A stretch of 53,227 nucleotides of DNA from positions 1-53,227 of the forward strand of contig NZ_JARHUG010000026.1 in the NCBI RefSeq assembly GCF_029223185.1. Reading direction: 5' to 3'. Below are positions 24,035 to 33,213 of this stretch, one piece after another; positions within the stretch are counted from its first letter, which is position 1; every line of letters begins with the position of its first letter. The position numbers were made by a program, and so were the translations under genes. The notes beneath the pieces were generated by a model, which did not search any database, was not told where the DNA came from, and saw only the letters and a list, made by a program, of their open reading frames with translations. The DNA comes from Aliiglaciecola sp. CAU 1673 (GTDB taxonomy: Bacteria > Pseudomonadota > Gammaproteobacteria > Enterobacterales > Alteromonadaceae).

Positions 24035-25719
24035 AGGCTGGCGCGACGATACTGGCGATATTCCGGGGTCCAGAAATTGGACTCGATCTTGGCCTGTAGC
24101 ATCTCATCGCTCATTTCCAAAGCCAGCCCTTGTTGCTGGGCCACCTTGCCTACTTCGAAGGCGATCTTCTTGCTTAAGGTGGCAAGCTCGGTCAACGGCG
24201 GTAGCAATGAGCCTTCACCCTTATTGGCCAAAGGGGAAGCCGCCGCAAGAGTGCTGCTGGCGGTCATCAACATCTCATCAGAAATCAATCGAGCCTTGGT
24301 GGCCAGCACGCCTAAGCCGATCCCCGGGAAAATATAGCTGTTGTTACATTGGGCGATGGCGTAGGTTTTACCGTTGTATTGCACTGGGTCAAAGGGACTG
24401 CCAGTGGCGATAATGACCTTGCCTTCTGTCCACTCAATAACTTTCTCCGGTCGCGCTTCAATCTGTTTGGACGGGTTACTCAATGGGAAGATAATCGGCA
24501 GGGCGCAATTTTGTTTCATGGCACGAATGACCTGCTCGGTGAAAAGCCCGGCTTGGCCAGATACCCCAATTAAGATATCCGGCTTGGCGCAGTGCACCAC
24601 ATCCAAAAGCGATGGATATTCACCGCTGAAGCTCCACTGGGCGAGTGCTTGCTTGGATTGACACAGGGCTTGTTGGAAATCACGCAGTCCCTCCATGCCC
24701 TCGGTCAGCAGACCGTATCTATCCACCATAAAGATTTGTGAGCGGGCCTGGCTGTCTTCCAACCCTTCGGCGCGCATCTGACGAATCACCTGTTCGGCAA
24801 TACCACAGCCGGCAGAGCCTGCCCCAACAAAGGCCACCTTAAGTTCTGAGAGTTTCTTACCTTTAGTGCGACAAGCGGCCAGTAGGGTGCCCACAGTGAC
24901 CACCGCGGTGCCTTGGATGTCATCGTTGAAGCAGCAAACTTTGTTGCGATAACGATTAAGCAATGGCATGGCGTTTTGCTGGGCAAAGTCCTCAAACTGG
25001 ATCATGGCATCGGGCCAGCGGCGTTGCACGGCGCGGATAAAATCTTCCACGAAGGCGTCATATTCTTCCTGACTGATGCGCTTATGACGGGCGCCCATAT
25101 ACATAGGATCGGCCAACAGTTTTTCATTGTTGGTACCCACATCCAGCATCACCGGCAAAGTGTAGGCTGGGCTGATGCCGCCACAGGCGGTATAGAGGGA
25201 GAGTTTACCGATGGGAATACCCATTCCACCGATGCCCTGATCGCCCAGACCCAAAATGCGTTCACCATCGGTGACGACGATGACTTTCACCTTACGCTTG
25301 GTGGCATTGTGCAGAATATCGTCCATATGCTCACGCTCGGCATAGGAGATAAATAAGCCTCGGGAACTGCGATAAATATCGGAAAACTGCTCGCAAGCAT
25401 CCCCTACGGTGGGGGTATAGATAATCGGCATCATCTCTTCCAGATGATCCTGCAACAAGCGGTAGAACAGGGTTTCGTTGTTATCCTGTATGGCACGCAG
25501 GTAAATATGCTTGTTCAGAGGCGTATCGAAACTGGAATACTGCATGTAGGCACGGCTGACCTGCTCTTCGATGGTCTCGTAACGGGGCGGCAACAAACCG
25601 TTCAGGTTGAACGCTTTGCGCTCCTGCGCACTAAAAGCACTGCCTTTATTCAGCAATGGAGTTTCCAACAAAGAAGGACCGGCGTATGGGATATAAAGGG
25701 GACGCTTGTTGTTGTTCAT
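24031..25719 (-). CDS. maeA: NAD-dependent malic enzyme
   Basis: The protein has 562 residues from ATG at 25719, which aligns with the E. coli MaeA N-terminus ([19 protein letters not shown]). It oxidatively decarboxylates malate to pyruvate with NAD+. Malic enzyme signatures are clear: [35 protein letters not shown], the metal-binding FEDFAQ and NDDIQGTA, and the Rossmann motif [15 protein letters not shown]. The longer open frame begins seven residues earlier with no benefit. It probably links the TCA cycle to pyruvate during growth on C4 acids. It is monocistronic, convergent with the ACT gene. Confidence 0.95.
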   Translation of the reverse strand: MNNNKRPLYIPYAGPSLLETPLLNKGSAFSAQERKAFNLNGLLPPRYETIEEQVSRAYMQYSSFDTPLNKHIYLRAIQDNNETLFYRLLQDHLEEMMPIIYTPTVGDACEQFSDIYRSSRGLFISYAEREHMDDILHNATKRKVKVIVVTDGERILGLGDQGIGGMGIPIGKLSLYTACGGISPAYTLPVMLDVGTNNEKLLADPMYMGARHKRISQEEYDAFVEDFIRAVQRRWPDAMIQFEDFAQQNAMPLLNRYRNKVCCFNDDIQGTAVVTVGTLLAACRTKGKKLSELKVAFVGAGSAGCGIAEQVIRQMRAEGLEDSQARSQIFMVDRYGLLTEGMEGLRDFQQALCQSKQALAQWSFSGEYPSLLDVVHCAKPDILIGVSGQAGLFTEQVIRAMKQNCALPIIFPLSNPSKQIEARPEKVIEWTEGKVIIATGSPFDPVQYNGKTYAIAQCNNSYIFPGIGLGVLATKARLISDEMLMTASSTLAAASPLANKGEGSLLPPLTELATLSKKIAFEVGKVAQQQGLALEMSDEMLQAKIESNFWTPEYRQYRRASL

Positions 25720-25979
25720 TTCGTCAATCCAAATCAGCATTGGGCTTTATTTTGCCGCGGATCATCCCCCATTCGCTGCCGGATTACCAGTTACGGCTCG
25801 TTGGACCAGCTGGATGATGCCCATATTTTTAAACCATAGCCCACAATGTGAACGACAAAGCTATCAGGACGGGCAGGGCAATGGTGATGGCGTAAATATA
25901 AAAATATTTTTTGCCTCTTTAAACCTTGCCCCGCTACCCTACGACTAATCTCATAACAACGACATTAACCGGGACCTAA
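25720..25979. other. Divergent intergenic region maeA / ECF sigma
   Basis: This 260-bp region should contain the promoters of maeA (minus) and of the ECF sigma operon (plus). I see no clear tRNA, small gene or autoregulatory ECF promoter pair that I would defend. A short AT-rich block with AAATATAAAAATATTTTTTG at about 25894-25913 is the main feature. Confidence 0.4.
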
Positions 25980-26555
25980 GTGTTGAATTCACAAGGAGAA
26001 TTGATTGAGGCCAGTGACCAGTTCGCACAGCGGGCAACACTGACCTTAGTCGAATCCGCCAAGCGGGGCGACCGTCAGGCGTATCAACAGCTTTATCAGC
26101 AGCATGTGGGCAAGGTGTATTCCTTATGTCTGCGGCTGACAGGTGACCGGGCGTTGGCAGAGGATGCCACTCAGGAGGTGTTTTTGCAGCTGTGGCGCAA
26201 GCTGGATAACTATCGTGGCGATAGCAAGTTCAGCACCTGGCTGCACTCGGTGACCTCCCATGTGTGTATCTCCTATTTGCGTAAGCAGAAAGGTTGGATA
26301 AAGCGAATGTTCAATATTGAAGACACCGAAGCCATGTATGAAGTGGCAGAGGCGTCTACCTCAGAGGTGGATCTGGATGCCTATATCCGGCGTTTACCTG
26401 AACGTGCCAGAGTGGTGTTTGTGTTGCACGCCGTAGAGGGCTACCGACACGAAGATATTGCCGATATGACGGGGATGGCCGTGGGCTCGAGCAAAGCCCA
26501 ATTCCATCGTGCCAAGCACTTGTTGCAGGAGTGGATGGGTTATGAAGAACACTGA
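25980..26555 (+). CDS. ECF RNA polymerase sigma factor
   Basis: This 191-residue sigma-70 family protein of ECF type has region 2 at about 25-95 (YQQLYQQHVGKVYSLCLRL, ALAEDATQEVFLQLWRKLDNY, STWLHSVTSHVCISYLRKQ) and region 4 at about 128-185 (RLPERARVVFVLHAVEGYRHEDIADMTGM). It directs RNA polymerase to a stress regulon and is normally held by the anti-sigma factor encoded next. The start is taken as GTG at 25980; TTG codons just downstream are alternatives, and the ribosome site is weak. It is the first gene of a three-gene operon with an anti-sigma-like and a DUF4097 protein. Confidence 0.9.
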   Translation: MLNSQGELIEASDQFAQRATLTLVESAKRGDRQAYQQLYQQHVGKVYSLCLRLTGDRALAEDATQEVFLQLWRKLDNYRGDSKFSTWLHSVTSHVCISYLRKQKGWIKRMFNIEDTEAMYEVAEASTSEVDLDAYIRRLPERARVVFVLHAVEGYRHEDIADMTGMAVGSSKAQFHRAKHLLQEWMGYEEH

Positions 26556-27030
26556 GTTTGAAAAAGCATTGGCCGTGCAACTTGAGCAATTGCCCCGGGA
26601 GCAGCAGCCCGAGCGTGACTTATGGCCCGGTATCGAACATGCGCTCAATCGCCAAAGCCATGCGCCCCTGGAGCCTACAAAGCGAAATGGACAATATTGG
26701 GGGATGGCGGCAGCGGTAGCCATGGTGGGGATGCTTAGTTGGTTTGGGGTGCAGCAGATAGGCCCAGATCAAGATGATTTGGCGGCCAGGTTAAGCGCCC
26801 AGCACCAAGCACAAAAACAGGCCTTGCTGGCTAAATTCACTGACCAGCCAGCCCTGACAGAGAACTGGCAGCAGCAACTGAAAGAACTGGATGACGCAGC
26901 AATGGCCATACGCAAGGCTCTGGAAAATGACCCAGACAATATGGCGATGCTGCAAATGTTGCAGCAAGTGTATCAACAACAGATTGACCTGATTGAGAAG
27001 GTCCATGCCCCTAAGTGGCAACAAATTTAA
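26542..27030 (+). CDS. Anti-sigma-like single-span membrane protein
   Basis: The protein has 162 residues from ATG at 26542, overlapping the sigma gene by 14 bp. Residues 1-45 are polar and would face the cytoplasm to bind the sigma factor. One transmembrane helix lies at about 52-72. The periplasmic part (75-160) is a Gln-rich helical domain. I see no zinc-binding His-x3-Cys-x2-Cys motif, so it is not a ZAS-type anti-sigma. The assignment rests on position after the ECF gene, topology and size. The periplasmic helix may receive the signal. Confidence 0.78.
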   Translation: MKNTEFEKALAVQLEQLPREQQPERDLWPGIEHALNRQSHAPLEPTKRNGQYWGMAAAVAMVGMLSWFGVQQIGPDQDDLAARLSAQHQAQKQALLAKFTDQPALTENWQQQLKELDDAAMAIRKALENDPDNMAMLQMLQQVYQQQIDLIEKVHAPKWQQI

Positions 27031-27048
27031 CCTGTGATGGGGAAGACG

Positions 27049-27996
27049 ATGAATAAAGTATTGTTAGTAGTAGGTCTGTCCATGACCGGATTCCTGGCTT
27101 TGGCAGGCGAACGGGTTGACCAGACGCTGGATATGAAACTGCCTGGCAGGGTGAGTATTGAGCATCAGTCAGGACATGCCCGGATCCATGGCTGGGACAA
27201 GCCGCAGGTTCAGGTTGTGGGTGAGTTGGATGACAGGGCTGATGGACTGGAATTTATCGGCAAAGAAAATGAAGTGCGCATCCGGGTGAAAATGCCTAAA
27301 AGTAACTGGGGTAGCTGGGGCAATGACAAGGGCGATGACCTGGATATTTATGTGCCCAGAGAAAGCTTTGTTGAGTATCAATCGGTTAATGCCCAGCTGA
27401 AAATCAGTGATGTGAAGGGCGGTACCGATCTGTCAACGGTTAATGGCGATATCAATATGGCTGATCTGGCCGGACGTATTCACGCCGATGCCGTAAACGG
27501 TGACCTGCGCAGCGAACGCTTAAATGGTGATATCCGTCTGGAAACGGTCAATGGCGATATACATGATAGCGATTCTCAAGGCGAAGAGATCCGTTACGAA
27601 TCGGTAAATGGTGATATCCATGCCAACTCCTCCATCAGCAAGATCGGTGTGGAAACCGTTAACGGTGATGCCGAATTCAAGTTTGCCAGAGTGGAGAAAC
27701 TAATACTGCAAACTGTAAGCGGTGATGCCGAAGTGCAACTGCAATTGTCTGACAATGGTGAAGTGGATATTGGCTCGGTCAGTGGTAGTGTGGACCTGCT
27801 GTTTGAAGGTGAGGTATCTGCCACTTTCGATCTGGAGAGCCATGCCGGCGGTAACTTCCGCAATAAATTGACCGCGGATAAACCCAGCCAGGCAAAATAT
27901 GGCCCAGCCCGCTGGCTGAAGTTCTCCACCGGGACGGGCACTGCCAGAGTTGAAGCCTCCACTGTCAGCGGACGTGTCACCCTCGACAAACGCTGA
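27049..27996 (+). CDS. DUF4097-like secreted repeat protein
   Basis: The protein has 315 residues from ATG at 27049, with GGGGAAG just before it; a GTG at 27034 is less likely. A signal peptide (about 1-20, ending ALA-GE) precedes a beta-rich protein in which the motif VNGD recurs about every 16-20 residues between 120 and 215. It then becomes VSGD and VSGS, as expected for a right-handed beta-helix or stacked-strand fold of the DUF4097 (putative adhesin) family. Similar genes often follow ECF sigma/anti-sigma pairs in Alteromonadales. It is likely periplasmic or surface exposed. Its biochemical role is unknown. Confidence 0.85.
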   Translation: MNKVLLVVGLSMTGFLALAGERVDQTLDMKLPGRVSIEHQSGHARIHGWDKPQVQVVGELDDRADGLEFIGKENEVRIRVKMPKSNWGSWGNDKGDDLDIYVPRESFVEYQSVNAQLKISDVKGGTDLSTVNGDINMADLAGRIHADAVNGDLRSERLNGDIRLETVNGDIHDSDSQGEEIRYESVNGDIHANSSISKIGVETVNGDAEFKFARVEKLILQTVSGDAEVQLQLSDNGEVDIGSVSGSVDLLFEGEVSATFDLESHAGGNFRNKLTADKPSQAKYGPARWLKFSTGTGTARVEASTVSGRVTLDKR

Positions 27997-28005
27997 GTCC
28001 TCTAG

Positions 28006-28032
28006 AGCCTGCCCTTGGTGGCAGGCTTTTTT
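28006..28032 (+). terminator. Terminator of the ECF operon
   Basis: AGCCTGCC (28006-28013), a six-base loop, GGCAGGCT (28020-28027), then TTTTT. It closes the sigma/anti-sigma/DUF4097 unit before dnaB. Confidence 0.93.
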
Positions 28033-28121
28033 ATGGCAGCTCCCTTACCCAATTTGCTTCAATCCAAGGCCTGGATCGCGCATAATGATCGCCGAATCCG
28101 TTTTGTTATTTTTGGTGCCTG

Positions 28122-29513
28122 GTGAAAGCAGTTTCCCCTAAAGAGCGTGACCCTAAAGTCGAAAAGCTGAAGATCCCGCCTCATTCTATCGAGGCAGAGC
28201 AATCTGTCATCGGCAGTATGCTGATCGCCCCCGATTGCTGGGACAAAGTAGCTGAGATCCTGATTGAGCAGGATTTTTATAATCGCGCCCACCAGACCAT
28301 CTTTCGCGCCATTATCCGTTTGCTTTCCAACAGCCAGCCAGTGGATCTCATCACCGTGTCAGATCAACTGGAGCAACAGGAAGAACTGGAACAAGCCGGT
28401 GGCTTTGCTTATCTGGGCGAGTTAGCCAAAAATACGCCCAGCGCCGCCAACGTGGTGGCTTATGCGCAAATTATCAAAGAGCGCGCGGTATTGCGCGAGC
28501 TGATTGGGGTTGCCCATGAGATAGCTGATACCGGCTATAACCCCGAAGGCCGAAATAGCGGCGAAGTGCTGGATCTGGCCGAAAGCAAAGTCTTTGAAAT
28601 TGCCGAGAAGCGCACTTCCAACAATGAAGGGCCGCAGAATGTGGAGTCGGTACTGACCCACACCATCGACCGCTTGGAAGCCCTGATCAAAACCAACAAG
28701 GAAGTAACAGGTGTCACCACCGGTTATAAGGATCTGGACAAGAAAACCAGTGGTTTACAGCCTTCCGACTTGATCATTGTCGCGGCCCGTCCGTCCATGG
28801 GGAAAACCACCTTCGCCATGAACCTTTGTGAAAACGCCATGATGGCCGAAGAAAAGCCGGTATTGGTCTTCAGCCTGGAGATGCCGGCGGAACAGATCAT
28901 GATGAGGATGCTGGCATCCTTGAGCCGGGTCGATCAGACCCGCATCCGTACCGCACAACTGGATGATGAAGATTGGGCGCGCATCTCCAATACCATGGCC
29001 ATGCTCAAAGACAAGGACAACCTCTTTATTGACGATTCCTCCGGTCTGACGCCAATGGAAGTGCGCACCAGGGCGCGTAAGCTGGCCCGTGAGCGTGGCG
29101 GCCTGTCGATGATCATGGTCGACTACCTGCAATTAATGCAGGTACCGGCGTTAAGCGACAACCGTACCTTGGAAATTGCCGAAATTTCCCGCTCTTTGAA
29201 GGCCCTGGCTAAAGAACTGCAAGTGCCGGTAGTGGCACTGTCGCAGTTGAACCGAAGCTTGGAACAGCGCGCTGACAAACGTCCGGTTAACTCAGACTTG
29301 AGGGAATCAGGCTCTATCGAGCAGGACGCCGACTTGATCATGTTTATTTACCGTGATGAGGTCTATCACGAAAGCAGTCAGGACAAGGGCATCGCCGAGA
29401 TCATTATCGGCAAGCAGCGTAACGGCCCAATCGGTACCGTACGTCTGACCTTTCAGGGACAATATTCGCGCTTTGACAATTATGCCGGTCCGGCCATCGC
29501 TGACGAATACTAA
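28122..29513 (+). CDS. dnaB: Replicative DNA helicase DnaB
   Basis: The protein has 463 residues, the normal size for DnaB. The N-terminal primase-interacting domain (IPPHSIEAEQSVIGSMLIA, about 15-120) is followed by a linker and the RecA-like helicase domain. This domain has Walker A RPSMGKTTFAMN (about 225), Walker B MIMVDYLQLMQ (about 327) and the terminal SGSIEQDADLIMFIYR. It forms the hexamer that unwinds DNA ahead of the replication fork. The start is GTG at 28122, with a poor ribosome site, but it fits the known N-terminus length. It stands alone between two terminators rather than next to rplI. Confidence 0.97.
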   Translation: MKAVSPKERDPKVEKLKIPPHSIEAEQSVIGSMLIAPDCWDKVAEILIEQDFYNRAHQTIFRAIIRLLSNSQPVDLITVSDQLEQQEELEQAGGFAYLGELAKNTPSAANVVAYAQIIKERAVLRELIGVAHEIADTGYNPEGRNSGEVLDLAESKVFEIAEKRTSNNEGPQNVESVLTHTIDRLEALIKTNKEVTGVTTGYKDLDKKTSGLQPSDLIIVAARPSMGKTTFAMNLCENAMMAEEKPVLVFSLEMPAEQIMMRMLASLSRVDQTRIRTAQLDDEDWARISNTMAMLKDKDNLFIDDSSGLTPMEVRTRARKLARERGGLSMIMVDYLQLMQVPALSDNRTLEIAEISRSLKALAKELQVPVVALSQLNRSLEQRADKRPVNSDLRESGSIEQDADLIMFIYRDEVYHESSQDKGIAEIIIGKQRNGPIGTVRLTFQGQYSRFDNYAGPAIADEY

Positions 29514-29544
29514 TCTGCTTCTGCTCCCCGATTTCGGAAATAGA

Positions 29545-29566
29545 AAAGGCGCCGTAAGGCGCCTTT
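29545..29566. terminator. Terminator between dnaB and OmpA-family gene
   Basis: AAAGGCGCC (29545-29553), loop GTAA, GGCGCCTTT (29558-29566). The A/T flanks on both sides allow it to end transcription from dnaB and from the convergent OmpA-family gene. Confidence 0.88.
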
Positions 29567-29582
29567 GTCTTGCTGAATAACC

Positions 29583-30611
29583 TTATTTGGTTACTTTGCT
29601 CTTTTCCATGGCTGTCACGTTGGCGTGAATGCGACGGTTTTTGGCATGAGCCTGAGCGTTGTCGGCTTTATCCAAAGGACGGCTTTCACCGAAGCCAACC
29701 GCTTTCAAGCGCTCAGCAGCAATACCGTAGCGGCTGATCAGCAGTGAACGTACAGCATTGGCACGCTTTTCAGACAATTGCTGATTGTAAGCATCGCTGC
29801 CTACCAACGAGGTGTGTCCTTCGATAGTCGCCTGTGTGTTAGGGAAACGACGCATAAAGTCGACGAATTCTTTGACCTTGGCCGAGTCTGGGTTAGTGAC
29901 CACATAGCTGTCATTAGCAAACAGAATATCCAGGGCAATCTCGACCTGCTTCTCAGTGAAGATGCTGCAGCCTACATTGTCTACTTTGTCTTGTCTTGGC
30001 GTATTCGGGCAACGATCCTGAGCATCCACGACGCCGTCCAGATCAGAATCAACTGGCATCACCGGAGCTGGTGCTGCGGTCACCGGTGCCGGTGCAGATT
30101 TGGCTCCAAAGGTGTAGGCCACGCCCAGTTTAAAGCCGTAGTCATTCAACTCCTGACCGAAATCGTAGTAGCCGGCCACTTCAGTGATCAGCTTCCAACG
30201 AGGCGCCAACGTCCAGTGGTGGCCCATACCCAGGTTGGCCAGACGATAGCTGTCACCCAGGTTTTCGTGTTTTACACCGGCAAAAACATAAGAAGCATTG
30301 CCATTGATAAAGTACAGTGCATCAACACCGATGCGATCGCCTGACTCATCTTCGAAGCCGGTACGGGCATTGATGTCCAGATGTGACCATTCGATACGGG
30401 TAGCCCAATTAGGAGACAGTCTGAAACCCACTTCAGCACCGTAGCCAAAGCCATCTTCCAAACCGCCTACTGGCAATGGTTTGTCAAAATCAACATTGTA
30501 GTATTCAGCAAACCCGGCAACCCAGCCTTCATTTTCTTGTGAGTCGGCAGCCAGAACAGGAGCGTATCCCAGGCCTAAGCCCAATGCGCAGCACAGTGCG
30601 ATCTTTTTCAT
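29583..30611 (-). CDS. OmpA-family outer-membrane protein
   Basis: This 342-residue protein has a signal peptide (1 to about 22, ending LAADS) and an eight-stranded beta-barrel domain to about 180 (FGYGAEVGFRLSPNWATRIEWSHL-type strands). A Pro/Ala-rich hinge leads to a thrombospondin-type-3-like calcium repeat (DSDLDGVVDAQDRCP, about 190-205). The C-terminal OmpA peptidoglycan-binding domain covers about 225-335. In the binding motif the usual GHTD reads GHTS, so the aspartate that contacts diaminopimelate is missing, while the NRRI arginine is kept. It anchors the outer membrane to the wall. It is single-gene, convergent with dnaB. Confidence 0.92.
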   Translation of the reverse strand: MKKIALCCALGLGLGYAPVLAADSQENEGWVAGFAEYYNVDFDKPLPVGGLEDGFGYGAEVGFRLSPNWATRIEWSHLDINARTGFEDESGDRIGVDALYFINGNASYVFAGVKHENLGDSYRLANLGMGHHWTLAPRWKLITEVAGYYDFGQELNDYGFKLGVAYTFGAKSAPAPVTAAPAPVMPVDSDLDGVVDAQDRCPNTPRQDKVDNVGCSIFTEKQVEIALDILFANDSYVVTNPDSAKVKEFVDFMRRFPNTQATIEGHTSLVGSDAYNQQLSEKRANAVRSLLISRYGIAAERLKAVGFGESRPLDKADNAQAHAKNRRIHANVTAMEKSKVTK

Positions 30612-30823
30612 TGTCAGTCCTTAGTGTTGAGTGATGCATTTTTCCCCAAGCTAATTACAAGACATGCGCAGAAATTCCCGAACTGTTGCCAGACCGGAAG
30701 GTTTTACTGCTTGAATATCTTGTCAGAAGCGACTGTCAGCCCAGAGTGGGACTCACATTTTGGGGATTGGTCAAAATTTGGCGCGCAGCATACTGTAATA
30801 CGCGATACTGCGCCAGAGGGGGC
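30612..30823. other. Intergenic region upstream of the OmpA-family gene
   Basis: This 212-bp region lies between the 3' end of CheX and the start of the OmpA-family gene, both on the minus strand. It should carry the OmpA-family promoter. A plus-strand open frame running through it continues antisense to CheX and has no protein-like features. Confidence 0.4.
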
Positions 30824-31294
30824 TCACTCTATTTTATCAAAGCAGATTTCCAGATGGACACTGCCTACATCACTTTTAAAGGGCAGAATAATTTTCGGAC
30901 CATCTACTTTATGTGTAATGGTATGTTGTTTACCACTGACTACGATGGGGGTGGCCATATCAAAGTCAAAGCCTTTGCTGCCCAATTCCAGTTTGGCGCC
31001 GCCTGTCACCATATTCGTGATCTCGCCCACCATATCGGTGACTTCAGCATTTATTTTCGGCGGCCGCTCACCCAGCATTCGGTGCATGATTTCAAGGGCC
31101 AATGCTTCGTCAAAGCTGATGGAGAAAGAGCCCTTTACTTGTGGCCCCACCATACCAATTAATCCCGAAACATCGCCATGCGCCACTTCACCGGCCTTCT
31201 TCGACGGCTTGCCGGGCGAAAGCTTAGTTTGCGCCATGGTGTCCAAAACATTCAGCAACGAGCTGATAAACGGATTGATAAATTCAACATTCAT
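30824..31294 (-). CDS. cheX: CheX-type chemotaxis phosphatase
   Basis: This 156-residue protein matches the CheX/CheC fold: an N-terminal MNVEFINPFISSLLNVLDTM helix, GSFSISFDEALALEIMHRMLGE, and the catalytic helix DMVGEITNMVTGGAKLEL with the paired Glu and Asn (E-x2-N). In spirochaetes and others CheX dephosphorylates CheY-P. Isolated CheX-like proteins are common in Alteromonadales and may act on other receiver domains. No chemotaxis genes are adjacent. The start is in keeping with the family N-terminus. Confidence 0.87.
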   Translation of the reverse strand: MNVEFINPFISSLLNVLDTMAQTKLSPGKPSKKAGEVAHGDVSGLIGMVGPQVKGSFSISFDEALALEIMHRMLGERPPKINAEVTDMVGEITNMVTGGAKLELGSKGFDFDMATPIVVSGKQHTITHKVDGPKIILPFKSDVGSVHLEICFDKIE

Positions 31295-31410
31295 GGTGTT
31301 TTTAGTGTTTCTCAGTGGCCCTTCGCCAATAACTATGGCTAAAGACGCATCAAGTGTCTAGCTCAACTGAGCGCTAAGTTGAGAATAAATCTAATAAAAG
31401 TTGCTGTTTT

Positions 31411-31845
31411 TTAGTTCTGGCAGGCCGCACAGATACCATGGGCTTCAATGGTTTGCTTGGAGACTTTGAAGCCATGCTCTTTTGCCTGCCGGTCCAATGT
31501 TTCTTTGAGGCCCTCTGATTGGATTTCCTGCACTTCACCGCAGCGGTCGCAAATTAAGAATTGTACCGGATGATTACAACCAAAGTGGTGACAAGCGATA
31601 AAGGCGTTACTGGATTCCAGTCGGTGTACCAGACCAAACTCCAATAAGAAGTCCAAGGTGCGATAGACGGTCGCTGGCTTGGCCGAATTTTCGGTCTCTT
31701 TGAGGTTGTCGAGCAACTCATAGGCTCCGGTTGCGCCTTGTTTTTGTAACAGCAACTCATACACCTTTTCCCTCAGGTGAGTGAATCTTGCCCCTTGGCT
31801 TTCACAGTGGTGGCGGGCCTTTTCGACTAATGCTTGTTGCTTCAT
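31411..31845 (-). CDS. zur: Fur-family zinc uptake regulator
   Basis: This 144-residue Fur-family protein has winged-helix region AYELLDNLKETENSAKPATVYRTLDFLLEFGLVHRLES (about 42-80) and a metal-binding dimerisation domain with two CxxC pairs: CDRCGEV and the terminal CAAC. The sequence NAFIACHHFGCNHPVQFLICDRCGEVQEI is closer to Zur than to Fur. It represses zinc uptake genes when zinc is bound. Zinc transport genes (znuABC) are not in the window. It stands alone, divergent from dusA. Confidence 0.9.
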   Translation of the reverse strand: MKQQALVEKARHHCESQGARFTHLREKVYELLLQKQGATGAYELLDNLKETENSAKPATVYRTLDFLLEFGLVHRLESSNAFIACHHFGCNHPVQFLICDRCGEVQEIQSEGLKETLDRQAKEHGFKVSKQTIEAHGICAACQN

Positions 31846-32002
31846 GCGGTGTTGGTCACTGGTTATCTTAATCTGAGTTTATCATAGGCGTGGCGCGGCA
31901 ACAGCCCAGCCGTTACGGTTGCTCAGGATGGTCGTCAGCGATGCTTGTTTACTGTATAATCCGCGACCTTCTTATTCAAGTGCAGTATATAAAGTGAGCA
32001 AC

Positions 32003-33031
32003 ATGGTGCAGCAATCCACATCCCATCAGCAAGATCTGGCCAACAGTCGCAGGTTGTCGGTTGCCCCTATGCTCGATTGGACAGACAAGCACTGTCGTTT
32101 CTTTTTGCGCCTGTTGAGCCGTCATGCTCTGTTATATACCGAAATGGTGACAACCGGCGCCATCATTTTCGGCAAAGGTGACTATTTGGCTTTTAATGCC
32201 GAGGAGCACCCAGTGGCCTTGCAGTTAGGTGGCTCAGACCCTGGCGCTATGGCTGAGTGCGCCGCTCGTGCGCAAGCTTACGGCTACGATGAAGTGAATA
32301 TCAATGTTGGCTGCCCTTCAGATCGGGTACAAAACGGCCGTTTTGGTGCTTGCTTGATGGCTGAGCCGCAAACCGTGGCTGATTGTATCAAAGCGATGCA
32401 GCGTCAGGTCAGTATCCCCGTTACCGTCAAATCCCGTATTGGGATTGACGACATGGATGAATTTGAAGATCTGACTCGATTTGTGCAAGTGGTCGCCGAT
32501 GCTGGTTGCGACACCTTTATTGTGCATGCTCGCAAGGCCTGGCTTCAGGGCCTCAGTCCAAAGGAAAACCGTGATATTCCGCCGCTCAACTATGAAAGGG
32601 TGTATCAGTTGAAGCAACAATTCCCCACGCTGCATATCAGTATCAACGGGGGAATTAAATCATTGCGAGAAACCCAGGCCCATTTGCAACATGTGGACGG
32701 GGTGATGATTGGCCGCGAAGTGTATGCCAATCCCTATCTGCTCGCTGAAGCGGACAGTTCTTTGTTTGGTGAAATACTACCGGTGCCGTCCAGACTGGCT
32801 GTTGTCGAGAAAATGATCCCCTATATCAATCAGCAAGTGGCCGAAGGTGCCCGCGTCTGGCACGTTGCCCGGCACATGCTTGGCTTATTTCAAGGCCAAC
32901 CGGGCGGGCGCTTATGGCGTCGCTATTTGAGTGAACAAGGTCCAAGAGCGATCAGCGGGGATCTCTTATATGGAGCGCTTGAGGCCATGCAGGGAGGTCA
33001 GAAGCAGCACTTCTTGCAACAGGCTGGTTAA
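32003..33031 (+). CDS. dusA: tRNA-dihydrouridine(20/20a) synthase DusA
   Basis: The protein has 342 residues from ATG at 32003; the longer open frame from 31919 crosses a likely promoter. It has an FMN-binding TIM barrel with [35 protein letters not shown] (catalytic Cys), VKSRIGIDD, the His/Arg segment [19 protein letters not shown], which is specific to DusA, and SINGGIKS. It reduces U20/U20a in the tRNA D-loop with NADPH. The divergent zur/dusA arrangement is seen in other gammaproteobacteria. The C-terminal helical recognition domain ends [12 protein letters not shown]. Confidence 0.95.
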   Translation: MVQQSTSHQQDLANSRRLSVAPMLDWTDKHCRFFLRLLSRHALLYTEMVTTGAIIFGKGDYLAFNAEEHPVALQLGGSDPGAMAECAARAQAYGYDEVNINVGCPSDRVQNGRFGACLMAEPQTVADCIKAMQRQVSIPVTVKSRIGIDDMDEFEDLTRFVQVVADAGCDTFIVHARKAWLQGLSPKENRDIPPLNYERVYQLKQQFPTLHISINGGIKSLRETQAHLQHVDGVMIGREVYANPYLLAEADSSLFGEILPVPSRLAVVEKMIPYINQQVAEGARVWHVARHMLGLFQGQPGGRLWRRYLSEQGPRAISGDLLYGALEAMQGGQKQHFLQQAG

Positions 33032-33118
33032 TTTCACCAACCCTTTGGCGAAATTAACCACTAGTTATATTGGCATACTATTAGCCTTTACTTCGCGATC
33101 AGATATTTCTTATTTAAA

Positions 33119-33184
33119 TTCAATAAAAACAATGACATATAAATTTCTCTGAGGTTGGCACAACTATCGCAATACCTACTGCGA
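33119..33184 (+). promoter_or_regulatory. Sigma-54-type promoter of cassette copy 1
   Basis: TTGGCACAACTATCGCA (33155-33171) fits the -24/-12 consensus TTGGCAC-N5-TTGC with one change at -14. A block TCAATAAAAACAATG ends 20 bp upstream of it (33120-33134). The near-palindrome TCGCAATACCTACTGCGA (33167-33184) overlaps the -12 box and predicted start near 33182. The same layout recurs at cassette copy 2; the upstream block also recurs at pspA. PspF-type activator control is inferred. Confidence 0.75.
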
Positions 33185-33213
33185 CTTAGTTAAAGAGCCA
33201 ATGGAGAAATGTC

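Noticed and set aside
24913-25356. 147-codon frame antisense to maeA
   Set aside because: Shadow frame within a conserved enzyme gene.
30624-31361. 245-codon plus-strand frame
   Set aside because: Antisense to CheX and its upstream region, with no start signal; Ser/Pro-rich composition typical of a shadow.
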